A stretch of 30,822 nt of DNA, taken from positions 1-30,822 of the forward strand of contig CAXIUT010000129.1 of assembly GCA_964035545.1 (NCBI GenBank), written 5' to 3'. The notes beneath the pieces were generated by a model. The model saw only the letters and a program-made list of their open reading frames with translations. It made no database searches and was not told where the DNA came from. Position numbers and translations under genes: made by a program. Origin of the DNA: Bugula neritina. Its lineage: Eukaryota; Bryozoa; Gymnolaemata; Cheilostomatida; Bugulidae. Of the stretch, positions 1-12,800 are shown piece by piece; positions within the stretch are counted from its first letter, which is position 1, and every line of letters starts with the position of its first letter.

Positions 1-92
1 CCCAACCCCAACCCCAACCCAACCCCAACCCCAACCCCAACCCCAACCCCAACCCCAACCCCAACCCCAACCCCAACCCCAACCCCAACCCC
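1..92. repeat. Left telomere, C4A2 repeats
   Basis: The first 92 bases are about fifteen tandem CCCCAA units read into the chromosome, with one shortened CCCAA unit near base 18. The tract ends abruptly at CCCC followed by TTATACTACTG. This is the ciliate telomere type known from Tetrahymena, Glaucoma and other oligohymenophoreans, and its position and orientation mark a true left chromosome end. Confidence 0.97.
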
Positions 93-783
93 TTATACTA
101 CTGTTATACTATTCTATCAAAACAATATTTAAAAAATGTGCTTTCAAAAATCATATAGAATTTATTTTATCAAAAATAATCAATGCTTTAAATGCTTAAT
201 TTGAATGAGATAAATCACTAAACTTCCATCTTCTTTGATAAATAACCTTTAAACGTTAAGATTTTATTTAAATTTTTGCCAACGATCGTGTTTCATCCAT
301 AACTTGCAATATCATTCATTATTAAATTAATAATACTCTTTTTTTTAACTTTTCTTTTTCAGAATATTTTTTAAGATAGTTTTGATGCTTTTCGAATTAA
401 TTTAAAGTTTTTTGTTTCATGATATTTATCAAGATGTTGACTCTAAATAAAAATAAAACATGATGATTGATATTTATAGTTCATCAACTAATATCAAAAT
501 AATCTAATATTAATTCAATTTAAATTTTCGAAGTGTTTTGAGGCCTTGTAGAGAATTTAAAGGTTAAGGAGTTAAGTTTGAATAATTCAAGAATAATTTA
601 AATTTAAATTTTCAACAAAAATCATATTAAACGAACCTTATTGACTCGGTATTATCTGATTTGCTATCTAAATAACTTACATATTTTTTAAATAGTCTCC
701 CAGTAAATGTTGAGCCTTTTTTAAATCGGTTTGATAAACTTCAATCTATATTCTTTCAAATTCTTAACTATATTCAAACTAAC
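93..783. other. Left subtelomeric / 5' flanking region without recognised gene
   Basis: About 690 bases of AT-rich DNA lie between the telomere and the first ATG of the giant gene. I found no reading frame with convincing protein composition on either strand, and no RNA gene. It presumably holds the promoter and 5' leader of the downstream gene, but no element can be pointed to with confidence. Confidence 0.6.
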
Positions 784-846
784 ATGTCCAGCCTAAAGCT
801 ACTATTGGTTCTAGCTCTTATGCTAGCCTCCATGAACGCCCTAGAT
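784..846 (+). other. Signal peptide of the giant protein
   Basis: The first 21 codons start MSSLKLLLVLALMLAS and end in NAL-D. There is one Lys, a Leu/Val/Ala/Met hydrophobic core and small residues before a likely cleavage near residue 19-20. This fixes the start codon and indicates entry into the secretory pathway. A Cys-rich segment follows directly. Confidence 0.85.
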
Positions 847-3800
847 GTTGGTGAGTGTGTCTAAAGACACAGTGATGGGTGGAGCTGCCTTAAGTGCAGG
901 GATCACTATCATCTCTTTGAGGGTAAATGTTACATTGATATCCTTGGATGCACCGAATACCATGATGGTGCCATCTGCAAGCAGTGTTAATCTGACTACA
1001 TGCTTGTGAACAATCTTTGTTGTGACCCTGTCTGCCTATCAAAGATATTCAGTTCAAACAAAGAAGGACTCATCAAAAAAGATTATTCAGATAAGTCTCA
1101 AGCACTTTCAGTTGTCCTCCCCTTCATCTAAAATGACTGTCTAAACGGAAGTACATATAAATTAGAAACTATCCACTCTGTTGAATATTAACACGAAGTC
1201 CGTTATAAACTTCTCTATCAGGTTATCAACTCATATGAAGGATCTTACATTTCAAAGAGAGCTATTGTTGATTACCACAAGAATACAAAGAAACCATGCA
1301 AAATTGATTGGAGTGAAGTCACAAAGGAAAGAAACTACGGAAAAATTGAAAAACAAAATTTAAATAAAAAATAAAATAAAGATGTACTAGCTTTATTCCC
1401 TGAGCTTTATTCTAGCTCTGAATAATCTAATTCCTATTCAATTCAAAAACACCTTGTAAATGAAGTCGAATAATACAGAATTGTTTTCAAAAACAAGGCA
1501 ATGAATAAAATTTAGTGGAAAATTGTTTATCGTTGCTCAGGAAAACTAGTTGTTTTAAAATAAGGAACTAGACCTATGAAAGGATTTTAAGCTTATAGAA
1601 AAGTATACAAAAACTTAACTGAATTAGCTACTGCTTAGAAAAATGATAAAAAATTAAAAGGAGCAGTTTCTCATGCTATTAGTCTTCCCTCTATGATAGA
1701 GTGTGTATGCACTATTAGAAAAGTCGTTGAATCAGCTAAAAAGGCTTCACTTATTACCTATAGGTTTGTTGCTGAAAATAGTACTCATATTCTCAAGATT
1801 GTGATTCAATTTTCAAGTTCGAAGAAAAAATATACAGTTGTTGATGAAGAATTCAAAAAGAAATAGCCTGATTCTCCTACTCCGATAATTATTCCTTGTA
1901 CTACTGATATTATTGATGAAGAAGATGGTGAATAAACTGAAGTTTTGTAATATCCTCCTGAAGATACTCATAAAGATAAATTCAGAAAGAAAGCTGAAGA
2001 ATATATCAAGGAATTAGAAAAAGTTATTGATTCTGAAAGACAAGAAGAAGTTTCTTATGTTCGTTCTCTTCTTGAAAAAAGACCAAAATCTATGTCAATG
2101 AATAGAAACTGTAAATACAAATAAATAACTATCAAGTATAAACTTTAAAATATTTTTACTTTTATCTATTTCTTGGAAGAAAAGAATACTAAAGAAATTA
2201 AATATGTTGGATATACCAATTCTTCTGATGCTAAAGATCAAAAAATCAATACTAAAATAGACTTTGAGCCTTAGTAGTTTAAATAAATCTTCGGATATAG
2301 AGCTCCCTTTTCTAAAACTTCAATCAAAAAGGTCAAGCTTAGATAAAACTCAGTCTACAAAAGAAAAACTATTGTTGTGAAAGCTGATGGAAATAAAGTA
2401 AACAGGTATCACATGTACTTCAACAAAATGGCTGCTTCTGGAAAAGTTGAAAAACTTGTTAATTTTGTCTGCAGAGGCAATAATGGAGAACATAAACATA
2501 AATAAAGTTGGTCTGATATATTAGGAGTTCAAGGAGTTCGATCTGATGATATCTAAGACGTCACCAGCAAAGATGAAATTGCTGTTTAAGTTATAAAGTT
2601 CTGTAGAGCTAGTAACGTTATCCTTGAGAAATATCTTGTTGTCGAAATTAAACTTACACAATATGAATTAAAACTTGAATATGTTATTATTTTCATGAGA
2701 GAAAAAACTGAAAAAGCTATTGCTGTTGTTGTTCATGATAAAAAAGATCATTCTAATGTTTTAGTAACTGTCGACTTCCTTTCTCTCAAGGAATTTAAAC
2801 AATTTAATAAAACCTAAAGCACATAACTTATCAAACCAAATAGACTTTCTAAAGAAATATTTACCAATCAAGTTGTAACTAAAGTTCTTGAAAAAACTAA
2901 ATAAATACAAAAACCTCAAATAAAAGGATGTATTAGAGGTAGTGAAGCTCCAAATGCTGAGAAAAATATCATTCTTGTTAAAGATTAATAAAAATCATTC
3001 TGGATGGTCATCTGTATTACATCTAGAATCGATACATCGAGCTCAGTTGAACCAATTATCTAAGAAGTGACTGAAATTGATGAACAAATTGTAAAAACTA
3101 TCCTGAAAAAAGGATAAGATCCTTCGAAATAAATTCAAGAAGAAATCTAAGAGCCATAAAGAGTAACATGTGGTACTATTTACAATGGTGGAGCTTATCA
3201 AAATGATCAAAATGTTAAAGAAGAGAAATTAAATAAATAAATGAAAGAATTTCTTAAGTTTATCAAAAGCAAGTAAAATAAAGACAAGCTACCTGGAAAA
3301 CTTTTCAATATTGAACAACATTCTGATGGAGTTGTAAATGAATTCTCATTTAATTTCATTCAAGAAGATGGTAGCTATCACAGATACTTTGTAATTAAAA
3401 AACTACCAAAAGGATAAAAACATGAGATTTTATTTTATATGGGATCAGATATAACGACTTTAAATCCTGAAAAAAATCTATATTTTACACCAACTGATCC
3501 AGTTGAAATCAATAAAGCCTCTGAATAACATCAAAATACCATTAAATTAGTTAACTAAGAAGAGAAAAAAACTTATAGTCAATAAACAAAAGCTGAAACT
3601 TGGACAAGAAAATATCCATTGGGTAACAACTATCATGTGACATATTTAGTTGAGACTTCACATGAAGCAGCAGTATATATAATTAAGCTAAATTCAAAAA
3701 GGAAAATTATTTAATATATCTAAACGAATAATGAAAATATTAAAGAAATCATACCAGTTATTTCTGTTTGTGTAGGATAAAATAAAAATTAAAATATAGG

Positions 3801-6800
3801 TATAAGCACTTGTGAAAAAATAGATGAAAAAATTTAATAAGAATAATCTTTAAATTAAAAGGAATAAGAATAAGAACTTTCTGAATAAAAACCTTCTGAA
3901 TAAGGATAAAAACCTTCAAAACCTGAAATTACTTAGCCAGTTAAGCCAGTAGACAAATCATGTGCTAATATTGTTGTTAATGGAGGTTTCCAAAGACCTA
4001 ACACTAAAAATAATTGGAATAAATTCGATAAAATTCCAGGATGGAAAGGAGAAGGAATTGAAATTGGTCAAGGAAAATTCTACAATAAAGGATGGAAAAG
4101 TCAAGTTTGTGAACTCGATAGTCACAAAAATTATGCTATTAGTCAAAAATGGAACTTCGATAGTGACTACCAACTCAAGGATAGCAAGAATAAGCTTTCC
4201 CCTGCTCCAATCCTATCTAACAAGTTTATTATAACACTTAACTATGCCTGTAGATAAAATGTCAAATTAAGTTCATGCAAGGGTGTATTGACTTGGAATG
4301 GTAAATAATATCAAATCAATCCTGATAATCATGCTGTTAAAAAATTCAAAGTCTAAGTTTAAGTCAAGTAAGGACAAAACACACTATAACTCAAAGGATC
4401 AGGCTAAAGTGATTATGTTGGTCTCACAATTGATAATGTCAAAATGAGAAGAGTATGCCCAAAAGAAAAAGAAGAAGAATTATCTTAAGGAGTTATTGTC
4501 ACCACTGAAGGATAAGAACCTTCTACATAAGAAATTTCTGAAAAAGAATAAGAACCTTCTGGATAAAAACCTTCTGAATAAGGATAAAAACCTTCTGGAT
4601 AAAAACCTTCTGAATAAGGATAAAAACCTTCTGGATAAAAACCTTCTGAATAAGGATAAAAACCTTCTGGATAAAAACCTTCAAAACCTGAAATTTCTTA
4701 GCCAGTTAAACCAGTAGACAAATCATGCGCTAATATTGTTGTTAATGGAGGTTTCCAAAGACCTAACACCAAAAAGAGTTGGGGTAAATTTGATAAAGTT
4801 CCAGGATGGAAAGGAAAAGGAATTGAAATTGGTTTTGGAACAATCTACAATAAAGGATGGAAAAGTCAAGTTTGTGAACTCGATAGTCACAAAAATTATG
4901 CTATTAGTCAAAAATGGAACTTCGATAGTGACTACCAACTCAAGGATAGCAAGAATAAGCTTTCCCCTGCTCCAATCCTATCTAACAAGTTTATTATAAC
5001 ACTTAACTATGCCTGTAGATAAAATGTCAAATTAAGTTCATGCAAGGGTGTATTGACTTGGAATGGTAAATAATATCAAATCAATCCTGATAATCATGCT
5101 GTTAAAAAATTCAAAGTCTAAGTTTAAGTCAAGTAAGGACAAAACACACTATAACTCAAAGGATCAGGCTAAAGTGATAAACTTGGTCTCACAATTGATA
5201 ATGTCAGAATGAGAAGAGTATGCCCAAAAGAAAAAGAAGAAGAATTATCTTAAGGAGTTATTATCACCACTGAAGGATAAGAACCTTCTACATAAGAAAT
5301 TTCTGAAAAAGAATAAGAACCTTCTGGATAAAAACCTTCTGAATAAGGATAAAAACCTTCTGGATAAAAACCTTCTGAATAAGGATAAAAACCTTCTGGA
5401 TAAAAACCTTCTGAATAAGGATAAAAACCTTCTAGATAAAAACCTTCAAAACCTGAAATTTCTTAGCCAGTTAAGCCAGTAGACAAATCATGCGCTAATA
5501 TTGTTGTTAATGGAGGTTTCCAAAGACCTAACACCAAAAAGAGTTGGGGTAAATTTGATAAAGTTCCAGGATGGAAAGGAAAAGGAATTGAAATTGGTTT
5601 TGGAACAATCTACAATAAAGGATGGAAAAGTCAAGTTTGTGAACTCGATAGTCACAAAAATTATGCTATTAGTCAAAAATGGAACTTCGATAGTGACTAC
5701 CAACTCAAGGATAGCAAGAATAAGCTTTCCCCTGCTCCAATCCTATCTAACAAGTTTATTATAACACTTAACTATGCCTGTAGATAAAATGTCAAATTAA
5801 GTTCATGCAAGGGTGTATTGACTTGGAATGGTAAATAATATCAAATCAATCCTGATAATCATGCTGTTAAAAAATTCAAAGTCTAAGTTTAAGTCAAGTA
5901 AGGACAAAACACACTATAACTCAAAGGATCAGGCTAAAGTGATAAACTTGGTCTCACAATTGATAATGTCAGAATGAGAAGAGTATGCCCAAAAGAAAAA
6001 GAAGAAGAATTATCTTAAGGAGTTATTATCACCACTGAAGGATAAGAACCTTCTACATAAGAAATTTCTGAAAAAGAATAAGAACCTTCTGGATAAAAAC
6101 CTTCTGAATAAGGATAAAAACCTTCTGGATAAAAACCTTCTGAATAAGGATAAAAACCTTCTGGATAAAAACCTTCTGAATAAGGATAAAAACCTTCTAG
6201 ATAAAAACCTTCAAAACCTGAAATTTCTTAGCCAGTTAAGCCAGTAGACAAATCATGCGCTAATATTGTTGTTAATGGAGGTTTCCAAAGACCTAACACC
6301 AAAAAGAGTTGGGGTAAATTTGATAAAGTTCCAGGATGGAAAGGAAAAGGAATTGAAATTGGTTTTGGAACAATCTACAATAAAGGATGGAAAAGTCAAG
6401 TTTGTGAACTCGATAGTCACAAAAATTATGCTATTAGTCAAAAATGGAACTTCGATAGTGACTACCAACTCAAGGATAGCAAGAATAAGCTTTCCCCTGC
6501 TCCAATCCTATCTAACAAGTTTATTATAACACTTAACTATGCCTGTAGATAAAATGTCAAATTAAGTTCATGCAAGGGTGTATTGACTTGGAATGGTAAA
6601 TAATATCAAATCAATCCTGATAATCATGCTGTTAAAAAATTCAAAGTCTAAGTTTAAGTCAAGTAAGGACAAAACACACTATAACTCAAAGGATCAGGCT
6701 AAAGTGATAAACTTGGTCTCACAATTGATAATGTCAGAATGAGAAGAGTATGCCCAAAAGAAAAAGAAGAAGAATTATCTTAAGGAGTTATTATCACCAC

Positions 6801-9800
6801 TGAAGGATAAGAACCTTCTACATAAGAAATTTCTGAAAAAGAATAAGAACCTTCTGGATAAAAACCTTCTGAATAAGGATAAAAACCTTCTGGATAAAAA
6901 CCTTCTGAATAAGGATAAAAACCTTCTGGATAAAAACCTTCTGAATAAGGATAAAAACCTTCTAGATAAAAACCTTCAAAACCTGAAATTTCTTAGCCAG
7001 TTAAGCCAGTAGACAAATCATGCGCTAATATTGTTGTTAATGGAGGTTTCCAAAGACCTAACACCAAAAAGAGTTGGGGTAAATTTGATAAAGTTCCAGG
7101 ATGGAAAGGAAAAGGAATTGAAATTGGTTTTGGAACAATCTACAATAAAGGATGGAAAAGTCAAGTTTGTGAACTCGATAGTCACAAAAATTATGCTATT
7201 AGTCAAAAATGGAACTTCGATAGTGACTACCAACTCAAGGATAGCAAGAATAAGCTTTCCCCTGCTCCAATCCTATCTAACAAGTTTATTATAACACTTA
7301 ACTATGCCTGTAGATAAAATGTCAAATTAAGTTCATGCAAGGGTGTATTGACTTGGAATGGTAAATAATATCAAATCAATCCTGATAATCATGCTGTTAA
7401 AAAATTCAAAGTCTAAGTTTAAGTCAAGTAAGGACAAAACACACTATAACTCAAAGGATCAGGCTAAAGTGATAAACTTGGTCTCACAATTGATAATGTC
7501 AGAATGAGAAGAGTATGCCCAAAAGAAAAAGAAGAAGAATTATCTTAAGGAGTTATTATCACCACTGAAGGATAAGAACCTTCTACATAAGAAATTTCTG
7601 AAAAAGAATAAGAACCTTCTGGATAAAAACCTTCTGAATAAGGATAAAAACCTTCTGGATAAAAACCTTCTGAATAAGGATAAAAACCTTCTGGATAAAA
7701 ACCTTCTGAATAAGGATAAAAACCTTCTGGATAAAAACCTTCAAAACCTGAAATTTCTTAGCCAGTTAAACCAGTAGACAAATCATGCGCTAATATTGTT
7801 GTTAATGGAGGTTTCCAAAGACCTAACACCAAAAAGAGTTGGGGTAAATTTGATAAAGTTCCAGGATGGAAAGGAAAAGGAATTGAAATTGGTTTTGGAA
7901 CAATCTACAATAAAGGATGGAAAAGTCAAGTTTGTGAACTCGATAGTCACAAAAATTATGCTATTAGTCAAAAATGGAACTTCGATAGTGACTACCAACT
8001 CAAGGATAGCAAGAATAAGCTTTCCCCTGCTCCAATCCTATCTAACAAGTTTATTATAACACTTAACTATGCCTGTAGATAAAATGTCAAATTAAGTTCA
8101 TGCAAGGGTGTATTGACTTGGAATGGTAAATAATATCAAATCAATCCTGATAATCATGCTGTTAAAAAATTCAAAGTCTAAGTTTAAGTCAAGTAAGGAC
8201 AAAACACACTATAACTCAAAGGATCAGGCTAAAGTGATAAACTTGGTCTCACAATTGATAATGTCAGAATGAGAAGAGTATGCCCAAAAGAAAAAGAAGA
8301 AGAATTATCTTAAGGAGTTATTATCACCACTGAAGGATAAGAACCTTCTACATAAGAAATTTCTGAAAAAGAATAAGAACCTTCTGGATAAAAACCTTCT
8401 GAATAAGGATAAAAACCTTCTGGATAAAAACCTTCTGAATAAGGATAAAAACCTTCTGGATAAAAACCTTCTGAATAAGGATAAAAACCTTCTGGATAAA
8501 AACCTTCAAAACCTGAAATTTCTTAGCCAGTTAAGCCAGTAGACAAATCATGCGCTAATATTGTTGTTAATGGAGGTTTCCAAAGACCTAACACCAAAAA
8601 GAGTTGGGGTAAATTTGATAAAGTTCCAGGATGGAAAGGAAAAGGAATTGAAATTGGTTTTGGAACAATCTACAATAAAGGATGGAAAAGTCAAGTTTGT
8701 GAACTCGATAGTCACAAAAATTATGCTATTAGTCAAAAATGGAACTTCGATAGTGACTACCAACTCAAGGATAGCAAGAATAAGCTTTCCCCTGCTCCAA
8801 TCCTATCTAACAAGTTTATTATAACACTTAACTATGCCTGTAGATAAAATGTCAAATTAAGTTCATGCAAGGGTGTATTGACTTGGAATGGTAAATAATA
8901 TCAAATCAATCCTGATAATCATGCTGTTAAAAAATTCAAAGTCTAAGTTTAAGTCAAGTAAGGACAAAACACACTATAACTCAAAGGATCAGGCTAAAGT
9001 GATAAACTTGGTCTCACAATTGATAATGTCAGAATGAGAAGAGTATGCCCAAAAGAAAAAGAAGAAGAATTATCTTAAGGAGTTATTATCACCACTGAAG
9101 GATAAGAACCTTCTACATAAGAAATTTCTGAAAAAGAATAAGAACCTTCTGGATAAAAACCTTCTGAATAAGGATAAAAAACTTCTGGATAAAAACCTTC
9201 TGAATAAGGATAAAAACCTTCTGGATAAAAACCTTCTGAATAAGGATAAAAACCTTCTAGATAAAAACCTTCAAAACCTGAAATTTCTTAGCCAGTTAAG
9301 CCAGTAGACAAATCATGCGCTAATATTGTTGTTAATGGAGGTTTCCAAAGACCTAACACCAAAAAGAGTTGGGGTAAATTTGATAAAGTTCCAGGATGGA
9401 AAGGAAAAGGAATTGAAATTGGTTTTGGAACAATCTACAATAAAGGATGGAAAAGTCAAGTTTGTGAACTCGATAGTCACAAAAATTATGCTATTAGTCA
9501 AAAATGGAACTTCGATAGTGACTACCAACTCAAGGATAGCAAGAATAAGCTTTCCCCTGCTCCAATCCTATCTAACAAGTTTATTATAACACTTAACTAT
9601 GCCTGTAGATAAAATGTCAAATTAAGTTCATGCAAGGGTGTATTGACTTGGAATGGTAAATAATATCAAATCAATCCTGATAATCATGCTGTTAAAAAAT
9701 TCAAAGTCTAAGTTTAAGTCAAGTAAGGACAAAACACACTATAACTCAAAGGATCAGGCTAAAGTGATAAACTTGGTCTCACAATTGATAATGTCAGAAT

Positions 9801-12800
9801 GAGAAGAGTATGCCCAAAAGAAAAAGAAGAAGAATTATCTTAAGGAGTTATTATCACCACTGAAGGATAAGAACCTTCTACATAAGAAATTTCTGAAAAA
9901 GAATAAGAACCTTCTGGATAAAAACCTTCTGAATAAGGATAAAAACCTTCTGGATAAAAACCTTCTGAATAAGGATAAAAACCTTCTGGATAAAAACCTT
10001 CTGAATAAGGATAAAAACCTTCTGGATAAAAACCTTCAAAACCTGAAATTTCTTAGCCAGTTAAGCCAGTAGACAAATCATGCGCTAATATTGTTGTTAA
10101 TGGAGGTTTCCAAAGACCTAACACCAAAAAGAGTTGGGGTAAATTTGATAAAGTTCCAGGATGGAAAGGAAAAGGAATTGAAATTGGTTTTGGAACAATC
10201 TACAATAAAGGATGGAAAAGTCAAGTTTGTGAACTCGATAGTCACAAAAATTATGCTATTAGTCAAAAATGGAACTTCGATAGTGACTACCAACTCAAGG
10301 ATAGCAAGAATAAGCTTTCCCCTGCTCCAATCCTATCTAACAAGTTTATTATAACACTTAACTATGCCTGTAGATAAAATGTCAAATTAAGTTCATGCAA
10401 GGGTGTATTGACTTGGAATGGTAAATAATATCAAATCAATCCTGATAATCATGCTGTTAAAAAATTCAAAGTCTAAGTTTAAGTCAAGTAAGGACAAAAC
10501 ACACTATAACTCAAAGGATCAGGCTAAAGTGATAAACTTGGTCTCACAATTGATAATGTCAGAATGAGAAGAGTATGCCCAAAAGAAAAAGAAGAAGAAT
10601 TATCTTAAGGAGTTATTATCACCACTGAAGGATAAGAACCTCTACATAGAAATTTCTGAAAAAGAATAAGACCTTCTGGATAAAAACCTTCTGAATAAGG
10701 ATAAAAACCTTCTGGATAAAAACCTTCTGAATAAGGATAAAAACCTTCTGGATAAAAACCTTCTGAATAAGGATAAAAACCTTCTGGATAAAAACCTTCA
10801 AAACCTGAAATTTCTTAGCCAGTTAAGCCAGTAGACAAATCATGCGCTAATATTGTTGTTAATGGAGGTTTCCAAAGACCTAACACCAAAAAGAGTTGGG
10901 GTAAATTTGATAAAGTTCCAGGATGGAAAGGAAAAGGAATTGAAATTGGTTTTGGAACAATCTACAATAAAGGATGGAAAAGTCAAGTTTGTGAACTCGA
11001 TAGTCACAAAAATTATGCTATTAGTCAAAAATGGAACTTCGATAGTGACTACCAACTCAAGGATAGCAAGAATAAGCTTTCCCCTGCTCCAATCCTATCT
11101 AACAAGTTTATTATAACACTTAACTATGCCTGTAGATAAAATGTCAAATTAAGTTCATGCAAGGGTGTATTGACTTGGAATGGTAAATATATCAAATCAA
11201 TCCTGATAATCATGCTGTTAAAAAATTCAAAGTCTAAGTTTAAGTCAAGTAAGGACAAAACACACTATAACTCAAAGGATCAGGCTAAAGTGATAAACTT
11301 GGTCTCACAATTGATAATGTCAGAATGAGAAGAGTATGCCCAAAAGAAAAAGAAGAAGAATTATCTTAAGGAGTTATTATCACCACTGAAGGATAAGAAC
11401 CTTCTACATAAGAAATTTCTGAAAAAGAATAAGAACCTTCTGGATAAAAACCTTCTGAATAAGGATAAAAACCTTCTGGATAAAAACCTTCTGAATAAGG
11501 ATAAAAACCTTCTGGATAAAAACCTTCTGAATAAGGATAAAAACCTTCTGGATAAAAACCTTCTGAATAAGGATAAAAACCTTCTGGATAAAAACCTTCA
11601 AAACCTGAAATTTCTTAGCCAGTTAAACCAGTAGACAAATCATGCGCTAATATTGTTGTTAATGGAGGTTTCCAAAGACCTAACACCAAAAAGAGTTGGG
11701 GTAAATTTAATAAAGTTCCAGGATGGAAAGGAAAAGGAATTGAAATTGGTTTTGGAACAATCTACAATAAAGGATGGAAAAGTCAAGTTTGTGAACTCGA
11801 TAGTCACAAAAATTATGCTATTAGTCAAAATGGAACTTCGATAGTGACTACCAACTCAAGGATAGCAAGAATAAGCTTTCCCCTGCTCCAATCCTATCTA
11901 ACAAGTTTATTATAACACTTAACTATGCCTGTAGATAAAATGTCAAATTAAGTTCATGCAAGGGTGTATTGACTTGGAATGGTAAATAATATCAAATCAA
12001 TCCTGATAATCATGCTGTTAAAAAATTCAAAGTCTAAGTTTAAGTCAAGTAAGGACAAAACACACTATAACTCAAAGGATCAGGCTAAAGTGATAAACTT
12101 GGTCTCACAATTGATAATGTCAGAATGAGAAGAGTATGCCCAAAAGAAAAAGAAGAAGAATTATCTTAAGGAGTTATTATCACCACTGAAGGATAAGAAC
12201 CTTCTACATAAGAAATTTCTGAAAAAGAATAAGAACCTTCTGGATAAAAACCTTCTGAATAAGGATAAAAACCTTCTGGATAAAAACCTTCTGAATAAGG
12301 ATAAAAACCTTCTGGATAAAAACCTTCTGAATAAGGATAAAAACCTTCTGGATAAAAACCTTCTGAATAAGGATAAAAACCTTCTGGATAAAAACCTTCA
12401 AAACCTGAAATTTCTTAGCCAGTTAAACCAGTAGACAAATCATGCGCTAATATTGTTGTTAATGGAGGTTTCCAAAGACCTAACACCAAAAAGAGTTGGG
12501 GTAAATTTAATAAAGTTCCAGGATGGAAAGGAAAAGGAATTGAAATTGGTTTTGGAACAATCTACAATAAAGGATGGAAAAGTCAAGTTTGTGAACTCGA
12601 TAGTCACAAAAATTATGCTATTAGTCAAAAATGGAACTTCGATAGTGACTACCAACTCAAGGATAGCAAGAATAAGCTTTCCCCTGCTCCAATCCTATCT
12701 AACAAGTTTATTATAACACTTAACTATGCCTGTAGATAAAATGTCAAATTAAGTTCATGCAAGGGTGTATTGACTTGGAATGGTAAATAATATCAAATCA

